From assembly GCA_016197205.1 (NCBI GenBank), contig JACPWG010000141.1, forward strand, positions 46,306-110,305: a DNA stretch of 64,000 nt, written 5' to 3'. The DNA is from Planctomycetota bacterium. GTDB taxonomy: Bacteria; Planctomycetota; MHYJ01; WSZJ01; JACPWG01. Position 1 is the first letter of the stretch. Every line of letters begins with the position of its first letter. A model generated the notes under the pieces. The model had not been told where the DNA came from, searched no databases, and saw nothing but the letters and a program-made list of their open reading frames with translations. Positions 1 to 8,106 of this stretch are shown piece after piece. The translations under genes and the position numbers were made by a program.

Positions 1-502
1 TCTTGGAGCGCAGGCGGTTTTGCGCCTGGATGTAATCGGCGAGGCGGAGAAGGACGTGGTCGAGGTTGCCCGCGGCTTCGCCGGCCCGGACCATGTTGAC
101 GTAGAGGTCGTTGAAAAAGCGCGGGTTTTTCGCGAGGGCATTGGCGAAGGAGGAGCCCTGCTGGATGCGCTCGCGGACGTCGCGGAGGGCGATTTCGAGC
201 CCCTTCGACTCGCACTGGTCGATGAGGGCGGAGAGGGATTGGGCGAGGGGGATGCCGGAATTGAGGAGGGTGGCGATCTGCCGCGTGAGCATCGCGATCT
301 CGCCGAGGTTGCGGCGCGCGAACACGGGCTGGGCCGCGACCGTGCCGCCCTCTTCGGCGACGTCGATGAGGGGCTTCAGGTCGGTCACCTGCAGGCTCTG
401 GGCCCGGAGCCGGCTGCGGGCCTCCCGTGGCGTGGCGGCGTCGATCACGCCCTCGGCGGGGTCGCCGGTGTGCTTGATGGCCTTGTACTGGAAGACGGGC
501 AT
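1..502 (-). CDS. gspF: Type II secretion inner-membrane protein GspF, 5' part only
   Basis: GspF is the polytopic inner-membrane platform protein of the type II secretion machine. The first 167 codons are present; the rest lies beyond the left window edge. The translation begins MPVFQYKAIKHTGDPAEG, the usual GspF opening, and continues through a region resembling the first T2SSF domain, with IAMLTRQIATLLNSGIPLAQ and a stretch around NMVRAGEAAGNLDHVL, where the family has its conserved MVRAGE motif. The ATG at 502 is chosen because the family begins here; no strong ribosome binding site is visible. It follows gspD and gspE on the same strand, but about 525 bp of repeat-rich DNA separate it from gspE, so continuous transcription is inferred rather than shown. 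Confidence 0.9.
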   Translation of the reverse strand, partial: MPVFQYKAIKHTGDPAEGVIDAATPREARSRLRAQSLQVTDLKPLIDVAEEGGTVAAQPVFARRNLGEIAMLTRQIATLLNSGIPLAQSLSALIDQCESKGLEIALRDVRERIQQGSSFANALAKNPRFFNDLYVNMVRAGEAAGNLDHVLLRLADYIQAQNRLRSK

Positions 503-526
503 GACACGCTACCCGACAAGTCGAGG

Positions 527-575
527 GCTGATTGCTGATTGCTGATTGCTGATTTCTGATTTCTGATTTCTGATT
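527..575. repeat. Tandem heptamer repeat ATTGCTG / ATTTCTG
   Basis: About seven head-to-tail copies of a 7-bp unit: roughly four ATTGCTG copies followed by three ATTTCTG copies. The same unit in opposite orientation lies at 995-1029, so the two tracts bracket the gspE-gspF gap as an inverted pair. Confidence 0.85.
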
Positions 576-661
576 ACGGGTGCGCGTCGAGGACGATTGC
601 GCGAGCATGCACCGCCCTGGCGCCCGGGCCGCGTAAGCTCTCAGCGAACCCGTTCGACCCC

Positions 662-853
662 TGTCATCCTGAACGAAGCGAAGCGCCGCAGCGCGGAGCG
701 AAGTGAAGGATCCTAACCAAGGGTCGCGATCGCGCTTCTCGACACGTCCCCGAAAGGCAGGCGGCAGAGGTCGGGAGCCTGTCGAGAAGTTTTGGGGGTC
801 CGCCTTGGCTTGGATCCTTCGCTTCGCGCTGCGGCGCTCCGCTCAGGATGACA
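662..853. repeat. Inverted repeat pair of the GAAGCGAAG / GGATCC family
   Basis: The left arm (662-713) starts TGTCATCCTGAACGAAGCG and ends in GGATCC. The right arm (811-853) is its imperfect reverse complement, ending GCTCAGGATGACA. The arms differ by a few substitutions and a short indel and are separated by about 100 bp. The word resembles a dispersed repeat found in many environmental bacterial assemblies; its function is unknown. Confidence 0.75.
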
Positions 854-994
854 AGCAGTGCGGACGGCGTTACTGCAAGCCTGCGGCACCGCTGTTGCCA
901 TCAAACGGCAAGGAGACAAGGAAGGGCCCGTGTCCGCACGCCGTGCACCGTCCGGGCCACGATCCTTCGAAGACCGCTCGACTCGCTCCGGCCG

Positions 995-1029
995 CCAATC
1001 AGCAATCGCCAATCAGCAATCAGCAATCC
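995..1029. repeat. Inverted copy of the heptamer repeat, abutting gspE
   Basis: Units of CAATCAG and CAATCGC, the reverse complement of the tract at 527-575. It ends at the gspE stop codon (TAG, read on the minus strand at 1029-1031), so the repeat begins immediately after the gene. Confidence 0.8.
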
Positions 1030-2729
1030 TACATGACGTCCATCTGCGTCACGCGGAGCACTTCCTCGATCGTGGTCTCCCCGTTGATGACTTTCTGGGC
1101 ACCGTCCATACGCAACGTCCGCAGGCCCTTCGCCACGGCGTCCGCCTTGATCGTCGTCGATTCCGTCCGGCTCATGATCTGCTGGCGGATGTGGTTGGTG
1201 AGCGGCAGGACCTCGTAAATCCCGCACCGGTCGTGATACCCTGTGTCCAAGCACTCCGAGCAGCCCCGTCCGCGCGAGACCACGCCCCCCTTGAGCTGGC
1301 CAAGGGTCAAGCCGATGTCGGCGAGTTCCTCGGCGGTCGGCGGGTACTCTTCCTTGCACTGTTTGCAGATCAAGCGCACCAGCCGCTGGGCGACGACCCC
1401 GATGAGCGCGGAGGAGACGAGGAACGGCTCCACGCCCAAGTCCAGGAGGCGCGTGACGGCGCCCGCCGCGTCGTTCGTGTGGAGCGTGCTGAACACCAGG
1501 TGGCCGGTCAAAGCGGCCTGGACCGCGATCTCGGCGGTCTCGAGGTCGCGCACCTCGCCGACCATGATGATGTCCGGGTCCTGTCGCACGATCGAACGCA
1601 GGCCCATGGCGAAAGTGTAGCCTCGCTTCACGTTCACCTCGGTCTGGCTGACGTTTGGCAGCTTGTACTCGATCGGGTCTTCGATGGTGATGACGTTGTT
1701 CTCGATCGAGTTGATCTTCTTCAGCGCCGCGTAGAGCGTCGTGGTCTTCCCGCTGCCCGTCGGGCCGGTGACGAAGACGATCCCGTGCGCGGAGTTGAGG
1801 AGGCTGTTCACGAGCTTGTGCCGCTGCGGATCGAGGCCCAGCTCCTCCAGCTCCAGCAGGCGCGCGCTCTTGTCGAGCAGGCGCATGACGATCCGTTCGC
1901 CGTTGGCCGACGGCAAGGACGAAATGCGGACGTCGATGTCGGAGTCGCCGAGCTTGATGGACGCGCGGCCGTCGAGCGGGATCCCGTGCTGGGCGATGTC
2001 CATCTTCCCCATGACCTTGATGCGCGAGACGACCGGGGAGAGGAGCTTTGCCGAAAGCGTCATGCGATCGTAGAGGATGCCGTCGATCCGGTACCGGACC
2101 TGGAGCTTGTCCTCCGCGGGCTGGATGTGGATGTCGCTCGCCCGCTGGCGCAGGGCCTGGAAGAGCACGCCGTTTACCAGCTTGATGACCGGCGGCGCAT
2201 TCGGATCGAGGATGGTGGTCGGCCCATCGTCCAGCGCAGAAGTGTCCAGCTCGAGGTCGTCGGTCGAGCTGTCCTCGACCATGTCGTCCCCCTTCCCCTG
2301 CTGGTAGGACTTGTTGATCTGGGCGACGATCTCCGCGCGCGTCGCGAGGACCGGGACGACTTCGCAGTCGAGCATCCGCGAGACCTCGTCCATCGGATGG
2401 AGGTCCAGCGGGGCCGCCGTCGCGACCTCCATCACGCCGTCCCGCTCCGCAAACCCCACGAGGTAGTGGTTGCGCGCGAATTCGATGGGGACTTTCGACA
2501 CGAAGGACGCGGGCGTCGAGATCCCCTTCAGCTTGTCGAGGTACTTGAGTTCGAGGACCTGCGACAAGAGCCCGAGCATCTGCTTCTCGGTCAGATACCC
2601 CTTCATGACGAGCGCGTGGTCCAGCGCCTCGCCGCTCCGCAGGCAGTGCTCCATGCAGTCCTGCAGCTTCTCGATCGGCAGGATGTTGTCGACGGAAAGC
2701 AGCCGGGAAATGCGTTCCTTGACCGCCAC
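1029..2729 (-). CDS. gspE: Type II secretion ATPase GspE
   Basis: Cytoplasmic hexameric ATPase that powers pseudopilus assembly. The 566-residue protein has an N-terminal MshEN/T2SSE-N module (about residues 1-140), a Walker A motif GPTGSGKTTT near residue 323, the Asp and His boxes typical of secretion ATPases, and the tetracysteine zinc site (CKQC near 455 and CSEC near 490) that marks GspE/PilB-type enzymes. The start is GTG, four bases after the gspD stop, with GGAG about ten bases upstream inside the end of gspD. This tight spacing implies co-transcription with gspD. The role in type II secretion rather than type IV pili rests on the adjacent gspD and gspF. Confidence 0.95.
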   Translation of the reverse strand: MAVKERISRLLSVDNILPIEKLQDCMEHCLRSGEALDHALVMKGYLTEKQMLGLLSQVLELKYLDKLKGISTPASFVSKVPIEFARNHYLVGFAERDGVMEVATAAPLDLHPMDEVSRMLDCEVVPVLATRAEIVAQINKSYQQGKGDDMVEDSSTDDLELDTSALDDGPTTILDPNAPPVIKLVNGVLFQALRQRASDIHIQPAEDKLQVRYRIDGILYDRMTLSAKLLSPVVSRIKVMGKMDIAQHGIPLDGRASIKLGDSDIDVRISSLPSANGERIVMRLLDKSARLLELEELGLDPQRHKLVNSLLNSAHGIVFVTGPTGSGKTTTLYAALKKINSIENNVITIEDPIEYKLPNVSQTEVNVKRGYTFAMGLRSIVRQDPDIIMVGEVRDLETAEIAVQAALTGHLVFSTLHTNDAAGAVTRLLDLGVEPFLVSSALIGVVAQRLVRLICKQCKEEYPPTAEELADIGLTLGQLKGGVVSRGRGCSECLDTGYHDRCGIYEVLPLTNHIRQQIMSRTESTTIKADAVAKGLRTLRMDGAQKVINGETTIEEVLRVTQMDVM

Positions 2730-2733
2730 GGGG

Positions 2734-4833
2734 TTATTTCTCCGGGAACGGAGACTTGTATTCGATGAGGTCGAGCGACCGCGACTCGGTCTCGTCCTCG
2801 GTGCGCACGCCGACCCACCACTTCCCCTTGCTGTCCCTCCGGACCCCCTCCTGCTTCTGTCGGGACAGGCCGTTGTAATCGGCGAAGTCGAGGTCGGAGA
2901 GGATGGTGGGGGTGATGAAGATGTAGAGGGTGATCTGGAGCTTGTTGCGCTGCGTCCGCTTGAAAAGCTCCCCGATCCAGGGGATGTCGGAGAGGCCCGG
3001 AATGGCCGCTACGTTTTCCTCCTCGTCCTGCCGGGTGAGCCCGCCGATGATCAGCGTGTGCCCGTTCGGGATCGTGACCTGGTCGGTGATCTGACGCGTG
3101 TTCTTGGCGCGCGGAACCGCGGGGTCGATCTGCTGGCCTACGAAGTTCTCGAGCTTCTGGTCGATCTCGAGGCGGAGGTACTGGGCCTCGCTGATGTGCG
3201 GGGTGATGGAGAGCGTGATGCCGGCTTCCTGGAAACCGCCGAAGGAGGTGATGACGCCACCCGCGGAGGGCTGGACGGTGGTGGTGATCGGATCCGCGTC
3301 CGTCACCTTGAGGTTCGCGGAGGTGTTGTCGTTCACGACCGCATAGGGCTGCGCGAGCACTTTGGTGTCGCGCCGCGTCTTGAAGGCGCGGAGAATCGCG
3401 GGGATGCGCCCGCCGAACTGCTTCACGGCGCCCGCGGTGAGACCGTCGAAGGGGACGAGCTGGCCGTTCACGGTCTGGAAGGGGAACTTCGCGTCCGGGA
3501 CGCCGTCGTTGTTGGTGTCGCGGAGCGTGGAGAGGCCGAAGCTCGTGGAACCGAACGGGATCAAGGCGTTGCCGGCGCGGTCGACCGTCGAGATCTCGAC
3601 GCCGAGGTCGAGGCTGCCGACGCCCGTGATCTCGACGAGCGCCGCCTCGAGCATGACTTGCGGACGGCGAACGTCGAGGGACTGGATCGTGGGAAGGATC
3701 TGGTTCGCGTAGGTCTTGTCGTCCGCGACGATGATGAGGGCGTTGTTCTGCTCGTCGGCGACGATCGAGGGATTGATCGAGGGGCCGGAGCTGGCGACCA
3801 GCGCGGCGCCGCCGCCACCCGGCGCGCCACCGGGGGCGCCAGGCGCGCCGCCCGGCCCGGGCAGGGCCTGGACGAGGATGGGGGCGTTGGTAGGCGACTG
3901 GCCGGTGGGCTTGCTCTGGGCGATCGCCTGGTAGACCTTGCTCAAGTTCTCGGCCATGATCTTCGCTACGCCGTGCTTCAGGTTGTAGACGTGGATGATC
4001 TGCGGCTCGGACTTGATCTGCACGTCCAGCTCCTGCACCATGCCCTTGAGCTGGACCAGGCGGTCCTCCTGCCCGAGCAGGACCAGCTTGTTCGTGCGCG
4101 GATCGGCCGTGACCTGGACGACCTCGGGCGCCTGGCCGGGCTTGCGCTGGACCTGCGTGAGGATCTGCACGAGGCGGGTCAGCTTCTGCTCGACGTCCTG
4201 CGCGGAGGCGTAGAAAAGCTGGACGACTTCGATCTTCACGCCGGCCTTTTCGCGGTCCATGAGGGCCGCGATCTGCTCGATGCGTCGGACGTTCGGGGCG
4301 TAATCGGTGACGATGATCGTGCCCGGGTCGTCGATGGTAAGGACGCCCTTGGGGTCGTTGACGAGGGGCTGGAGGGCGGCCTGCACGGTGCGCGGGTCGG
4401 CGTACTTGAGGCTGATGATCAGGGTCACCATCTGGTCGGTCTCGGGGAGCCGCTCGCCGGTGCGGAAGACCGGGCTGGGCCCCTTGGCGGAGCTGGCCAG
4501 ATCAACCACCGTGACAATCCGCGCTTCGGGCGGGCCCGACTCGATGAGCGCGAACCCGTTCACTTTCATCACGGACTGGAAGACCGAGTAGAGGTGCTTG
4601 ATGGGGATCTCGCTCTGGGAGGTGAGGAAGACCTTCTTCGCCTTGATCTTCTCATCGTAGAGGAAGCGCACGCCGGTGAGCTGGCTGACCTGCTCGAGGA
4701 TGAGCCCGAGATCGACCCCCTTGAAGTTGATGGGGATCTTCTTCTCGTCGTCCTGCTGGGCGCGCACGGCGGGCGCGACCGCGAGGCCGACGAGGATGGC
4801 CGCCAAGAGCACGACAAGGACACGACGTCCCAT
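2734..4833 (-). CDS. gspD: Type II secretion secretin GspD
   Basis: Outer-membrane secretin forming the exit channel of the type II system. It has 699 residues. A signal peptide covers about 1-25 (hydrophobic VLVVLLAAILVGLAVA, then AVRA). N0/N1-N3 periplasmic domains follow, including KVLAQP-type repeats. A Gly/Pro/Ala-rich linker sits near 324-343, inside the N3 region. The C-terminal secretin core (about 410-670) contains IPNGHTLIIGGL and PGLSDIPWIGELFK, the usual family signatures. No pilotin-binding S-domain is evident. It is the first gene of gspD-gspE-gspF and has its own promoter (4922-4950). The flexible linker in N3 is longer than usual. Confidence 0.95.
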   Translation of the reverse strand: MGRRVLVVLLAAILVGLAVAPAVRAQQDDEKKIPINFKGVDLGLILEQVSQLTGVRFLYDEKIKAKKVFLTSQSEIPIKHLYSVFQSVMKVNGFALIESGPPEARIVTVVDLASSAKGPSPVFRTGERLPETDQMVTLIISLKYADPRTVQAALQPLVNDPKGVLTIDDPGTIIVTDYAPNVRRIEQIAALMDREKAGVKIEVVQLFYASAQDVEQKLTRLVQILTQVQRKPGQAPEVVQVTADPRTNKLVLLGQEDRLVQLKGMVQELDVQIKSEPQIIHVYNLKHGVAKIMAENLSKVYQAIAQSKPTGQSPTNAPILVQALPGPGGAPGAPGGAPGGGGAALVASSGPSINPSIVADEQNNALIIVADDKTYANQILPTIQSLDVRRPQVMLEAALVEITGVGSLDLGVEISTVDRAGNALIPFGSTSFGLSTLRDTNNDGVPDAKFPFQTVNGQLVPFDGLTAGAVKQFGGRIPAILRAFKTRRDTKVLAQPYAVVNDNTSANLKVTDADPITTTVQPSAGGVITSFGGFQEAGITLSITPHISEAQYLRLEIDQKLENFVGQQIDPAVPRAKNTRQITDQVTIPNGHTLIIGGLTRQDEEENVAAIPGLSDIPWIGELFKRTQRNKLQITLYIFITPTILSDLDFADYNGLSRQKQEGVRRDSKGKWWVGVRTEDETESRSLDLIEYKSPFPEK

Positions 4834-4921
4834 TCAGAACCCTCCTCCGGAAACGCCTCGCAAACGACAGAGTCTGGCTTGGACCGAGGGGGACCTCGGA
4901 TCGCCTGCTTTGAAGACCGCC

Positions 4922-4950
4922 ATCATACCCGGCCCGGGCGCCGAGTTCAA
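4922..4950 (-). promoter_or_regulatory. Sigma70-type promoter for gspD
   Basis: Read on the minus strand: TTGAAC (4950-4945), a 17-bp spacer, then TATGAT (4927-4922). Transcription would start near 4915, about 80 bases before the gspD ATG. It matches the TTGNNN plus TANNAT pattern of other promoters in this window. Confidence 0.6.
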
Positions 4951-4988
4951 ACCTTTTCCTTGACTTGGGCGAAATCTGAAGATCAGAC

Positions 4989-5016
4989 TTGTTTTTTTGC
5001 CGAAAACAGGTAGAGT
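4989..5016 (+). promoter_or_regulatory. Possible promoter for the radical SAM gene
   Basis: TTGTTT, a 16-bp spacer, then TAGAGT, ending 75 bases before the ATG at 5092. A second possible -35 (TTGACT at 4960) has no good -10 partner. A small palindrome TCTGA-AGA-TCAGA lies at 4975-4987 and could be an operator. All of this is weak. Confidence 0.35.
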
Positions 5017-5091
5017 GTAGCGACTCTCAAGAGCCGCGAATTATCGGTCGTCCCCCGTCCGGACCCCGGGAGCCCCCCTGGAGGCAACACG

Positions 5092-6168
5092 ATGGTCGCC
5101 GAAGCCGGTCTGGCCTTGCGGAAGTTCTCCTCGCTGAGGACGCTCTTCCTGCGCACGCGTCGCTTCCTGAACAAGTGCGTCAACAACCTCGAGTACAAGT
5201 TCAAGCGGCCCGTCCTCTGGTCGTATCCCCAGGTGATCATCGCGGATCCGACCAACATCTGCAACCTGAGCTGCCCCCTCTGCGCGACCGGCGTCGGCTC
5301 GGCCTCGCACAAGAAGGGGATCATGGGCTTCGACATGTTCCGCGGGGTCATGGACAAGCTCGGTCCCTACGCCTATCAGCTCCACCTGTACAACTGGGGG
5401 GAGCCCATCCTCAACAAGAACCTCTGCGACCTCATTCGGTACGCCAAGCAGTGGCCCGTCAAGGTCTATTTCAGCACCAACCTGAACGTGCTCCCGGAGC
5501 GCGTGGCCGACGACCTGGTGACGTCCGGCACGGACGAAATCACGGTGGCGGTCGACGGCATCACCCAGGAAACCTATTCGAAATACCGCGTCGGCGGCAA
5601 CCTGCAGGCCGTCCTCGACAACATGCGCCTGCTCCTCCGGAAGAAGAAGGAGCACGGCAGCGCGACGCCGAAGGTGATCTTCCGCTTCATGGTCATGAAG
5701 CACAACGTGCACGAGGTCGAGACCGCGCGGCAGATGGCAAAGGAAATGGGCGCCTCCTTCCGGACCAAGACCGTGCGGATCGACATGTTCGACTTCGCGC
5801 AGGGACGGGCGAAGGACAAGCTTCCGGACCGCTCCGAGTGGCTCCCCGAGGACCCGAAATACAACCGGTACCGCACGATGGAGCGGTCGATCAAGAAGCA
5901 CGAGAAGCGCGTAAGCGGCGAGCGGGTTTGCCAGGACCTCTGGAAGAGGACCTTCATCTCCTGGGACGGCTCGACGCACCCCTGCTGCAACGTCTACAAC
6001 GTCGAGAACTTCTTCGCCACGCAGTGGGTGGACGGCTGGAAGCAGCAGGTCTGGAACGGCGAAAAGTACGTGATGAGCCGGCGGATCTTCAGCGGGCAGT
6101 GGCCGGAAGAGGGGAAAACCATCTGCAGTTGGTGCGTGAAGAGCGGCAACTTGAACTACGTGAGCTGA
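5092..6168 (+). CDS. Radical SAM/SPASM-like protein of unknown substrate
   Basis: A 358-residue radical SAM enzyme. The iron-sulfur motif CNLSCPLC lies at residues 57-64 (CX3CX2C), followed by the usual YNWGEPILNKNL (GxIxGGEP-like) and VAVDG strands of the barrel. Near the C-terminus are more cysteines (ERVCQDLWKR, THPCCNVYN, CSWC) arranged like a SPASM-type auxiliary cluster site, with the IYSWDG-like strand FISWDGSTHPCC. Such proteins modify peptides, sugars or cell-wall precursors, but nothing here names the substrate. GGAGG sits seven bases before the ATG. It lies divergently from gspD and upstream of, but opposite to, a nucleotide-sugar dehydrogenase, so a link to surface polysaccharide is possible but unproven. 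Confidence 0.85.
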   Translation: MVAEAGLALRKFSSLRTLFLRTRRFLNKCVNNLEYKFKRPVLWSYPQVIIADPTNICNLSCPLCATGVGSASHKKGIMGFDMFRGVMDKLGPYAYQLHLYNWGEPILNKNLCDLIRYAKQWPVKVYFSTNLNVLPERVADDLVTSGTDEITVAVDGITQETYSKYRVGGNLQAVLDNMRLLLRKKKEHGSATPKVIFRFMVMKHNVHEVETARQMAKEMGASFRTKTVRIDMFDFAQGRAKDKLPDRSEWLPEDPKYNRYRTMERSIKKHEKRVSGERVCQDLWKRTFISWDGSTHPCCNVYNVENFFATQWVDGWKQQVWNGEKYVMSRRIFSGQWPEEGKTICSWCVKSGNLNYVS

Positions 6169-6468
6169 GTACCGCTCCACCGCCCGGCCGAAGCAGGCCC
6201 TCCTCCGGGGCGATCCGTTGCGCGAGGCGCGGCGGGTCGCCCCGATGCTTTTGAGGCAGGCTTCAGCGCGGGCGGCGGTTGGGGCACACGGCTCATCGTG
6301 GGGACGGAGGGGAGGGCCTGGTGCCCGCCCTCCCGGCGACCGCGCGCAGGCTGACGGCCGGCGGGCGGTCGCGTGCGCACACAAGCGGCGCCCCCCTACG
6401 GCAGGGAACGGACGACCAGGTGTGACCCGGCCCTAGAGCATGCGCGAAATGGGTCGCGGCTGCCCGCG
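6169..6468. other. Convergent intergenic region without recognised content
   Basis: The 3' ends of the radical SAM gene and the dehydrogenase gene meet here. I see no gene, no clear terminator hairpin with a T-run and none of the repeat families of the window. Confidence 0.5.
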
Positions 6469-7785
6469 TCAGGCCTTGACGATCTTTTCCCGGCCCTTCG
6501 TCACCTTCTGCGTCGCGTTCCGCGAGTCGACGACCAGGGCGGCGTGTTCGACGATCCAGGCGTAATCGTAGGTCGCGTGATCGGTCGCGATGAGCACGCA
6601 ATCCACTTCGCGCAGCAGCTCCGGCGTCAGGGCCACCGACTCCATCCGCAGGTGCGGATACTCGCGCAGGGAGGGGAACTTCGGGATGTGGGGGTCGTTG
6701 TAGCGGACGGTGGCGCCGCGCTCCTCGAGCAGCTCGATGAGCTTGAGCGCGGGCGACTCGCGGATGTCGTCCACGTCCCGCTTGTACGCCACGCCCAGCA
6801 CGAGCACGCTCGCGCCGTTCAGCGGCTTTCGCTTGTGGTTGAGCGCCTCCATGACGCGGTTCACGACCCAGAGCGGCATGCCGGAGTTGATCTCCCCGGC
6901 CAGCTCGATGAAGCGGGTCGGGAACTCGAATTCCCGCGCCTTCCACGTCAGGTAGAAGGGATCGATGGGAATGCAATGTCCGCCCAGGCCGGGACCGGGG
7001 TAGAAGGGCTGGTAGCCGAAGGGCTTGGTGGAGGCGGCCTGGATCACTTCCCAGACGTCCAGGTGCATCCGCGTGAAGAGCATCTTCAGTTCGTTGACCA
7101 GCGCGATGTTGATGCACCGGTAGATGTTCTCGAGGAGCTTCGTCGCCTCGGCGGCGCGGCAGCTCGAGACGGGGACGACGCGTGCGACGACGCTGCCGTA
7201 GAGCCGCTGTGCGGCGACGGCCGACGCTTCGTCGAAGCCGCCCACGACCTTCGGGATGCGGTCGGTCGAGAAGTTCGGGTTGCCGGGGTCCTCGCGCTCC
7301 GGGGAGAAGGCGAGGAGGAAATCCTTCCCCGCGACCAGCCCGCCGGCCTCCAGGATCGGCTTCAGGATCTCGTCGGTGGTCCCGGGGTAGGTCGTGCTCT
7401 CCAGGATCACGAGTTGCCCGGCGCGCAGGTGCGGTGCGATGGAGCGGCCGGTGTTTTCGATGTACGAGAGGTCCGGCTCCCGCCAGCGGTTGAGCGGCGT
7501 CGGAACGCAGATGATGATGGCGTCCACCTCGCGCAGGCGGGCGAAATCGGTCGTGGCGGAGAAGACCTTGCGCTCCAGCACGAGTTCGGCCACCTTGGCG
7601 GACGGGATGTGCTTGATGTACGACCGGCCCTCGGCGAGGGCCTGGACCTTCGACGGGTCGATATCGAAACCGAGCACGCGGAAGCCGCCGTCGCAGAAGA
7701 CCCTCGCCAGGGGCAGTCCGACATACCCAAGGCCGATGATCCCGACGCCGGCCACCTTGCGCTCGATCTTCTCCAGGAGGCTCAT
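6469..7785 (-). CDS. Nucleotide-sugar dehydrogenase (WbpA/TviB-type, UDP-GlcNAc 6-dehydrogenase family)
   Basis: NAD-dependent oxidation of the C6 hydroxyl of a UDP-sugar to the uronate, for surface polysaccharide synthesis. The 438-residue protein has the N-terminal Rossmann motif GLGYVGLPLA (about 18-27), SPEREDPGN (161-169), and the catalytic loop GPGLGGHCIPIDPFY with the nucleophile Cys271. The SPEREDPGN and GGHCIPIDP forms fit the UDP-N-acetylglucosamine/mannosaminuronate branch better than UDP-glucose dehydrogenase, but the exact substrate cannot be fixed from sequence alone. ATG at 7785; its promoter is at 7850-7878. No glycosyltransferases lie nearby. Confidence 0.9.
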   Translation of the reverse strand: MSLLEKIERKVAGVGIIGLGYVGLPLARVFCDGGFRVLGFDIDPSKVQALAEGRSYIKHIPSAKVAELVLERKVFSATTDFARLREVDAIIICVPTPLNRWREPDLSYIENTGRSIAPHLRAGQLVILESTTYPGTTDEILKPILEAGGLVAGKDFLLAFSPEREDPGNPNFSTDRIPKVVGGFDEASAVAAQRLYGSVVARVVPVSSCRAAEATKLLENIYRCINIALVNELKMLFTRMHLDVWEVIQAASTKPFGYQPFYPGPGLGGHCIPIDPFYLTWKAREFEFPTRFIELAGEINSGMPLWVVNRVMEALNHKRKPLNGASVLVLGVAYKRDVDDIRESPALKLIELLEERGATVRYNDPHIPKFPSLREYPHLRMESVALTPELLREVDCVLIATDHATYDYAWIVEHAALVVDSRNATQKVTKGREKIVKA

Positions 7786-7849
7786 CGCTCACGGTCTCCA
7801 CCAGGGGGGGACGAAGGGCCCGGCTCTCGGGCGGAATCGAAGCCGCAAG

Positions 7850-7878
7850 CGTATACCAGACGGGCCTGGGGAAGTCAA
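7850..7878 (-). promoter_or_regulatory. Sigma70-type promoter for the nucleotide-sugar dehydrogenase
   Basis: On the minus strand: TTGACT (7878-7873), a 17-bp spacer, TATACG (7855-7850). Start of transcription would be near 7843, giving a leader of about 58 bases. Confidence 0.6.
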
Positions 7879-7985
7879 CGGTAGGAGGCGGAGGACGAGG
7901 GAAGGGGGGAGTAGACCGAGGGCGCGCCCGTACCGCGGGTCGGCTGCAAGACTCATGAAGTGGGGGAATGTGAAAGTCTTTTTTT

Positions 7986-8057
7986 ACCGCAGAGGCGCAG
8001 AGACGCAGAGGACGTTCGGTGAAGTGAACGTCCTCTGCGTCTCTGCGCCTCTGCGGT
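7986..8057. repeat. Perfect 32-bp inverted repeat built from an 8-bp word
   Basis: The arms 7986-8017 and 8026-8057 are exact reverse complements with an 8-base loop. Each arm consists largely of head-to-tail copies of CGCAGAGG/CGCAGAGA. It lies 50 bases past the stop of the minus-strand gene ending at 8107. On that strand it is followed by a run of A, not T, so it is not a classical terminator for that gene. A related half-copy lies near 25886-25914. Confidence 0.95.
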
Positions 8058-8106
8058 TTCGTCGCCCCTTCCGACGCTCAACACGTCTTCACACTCGCTC
8101 CCCCTC

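Larger units (their letters stand above)
503..1028. other. Repeat-filled gap between gspE and gspF
   Basis: No convincing gene is present. The stretch holds a heptamer repeat tract at its left end, an inverted pair of a second repeat in the middle, and an inverted copy of the heptamer tract at its right end that touches the gspE stop codon. Reading frames across it give only low-complexity translations typical of these repeats. Confidence 0.7.

Noticed and set aside
858..2768. 636-codon plus-strand frame over gspE
   Set aside because: Starts inside repeat DNA and runs antisense to an unambiguous gspE.
2470..5013. 847-codon plus-strand open frame opposite gspD
   Set aside because: It is antisense to gspD, which has all secretin motifs; the long frame comes from GC-rich codon bias.
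5041..6384. 447-codon minus-strand frame over the radical SAM gene
   Set aside because: The plus-strand gene has the CX3CX2C motif and a proper ribosome site; the opposite frame has neither.
7986..8057. Terminator for the minus-strand gene ending at 8107
   Set aside because: The stem is followed by A, not T, on the minus strand.
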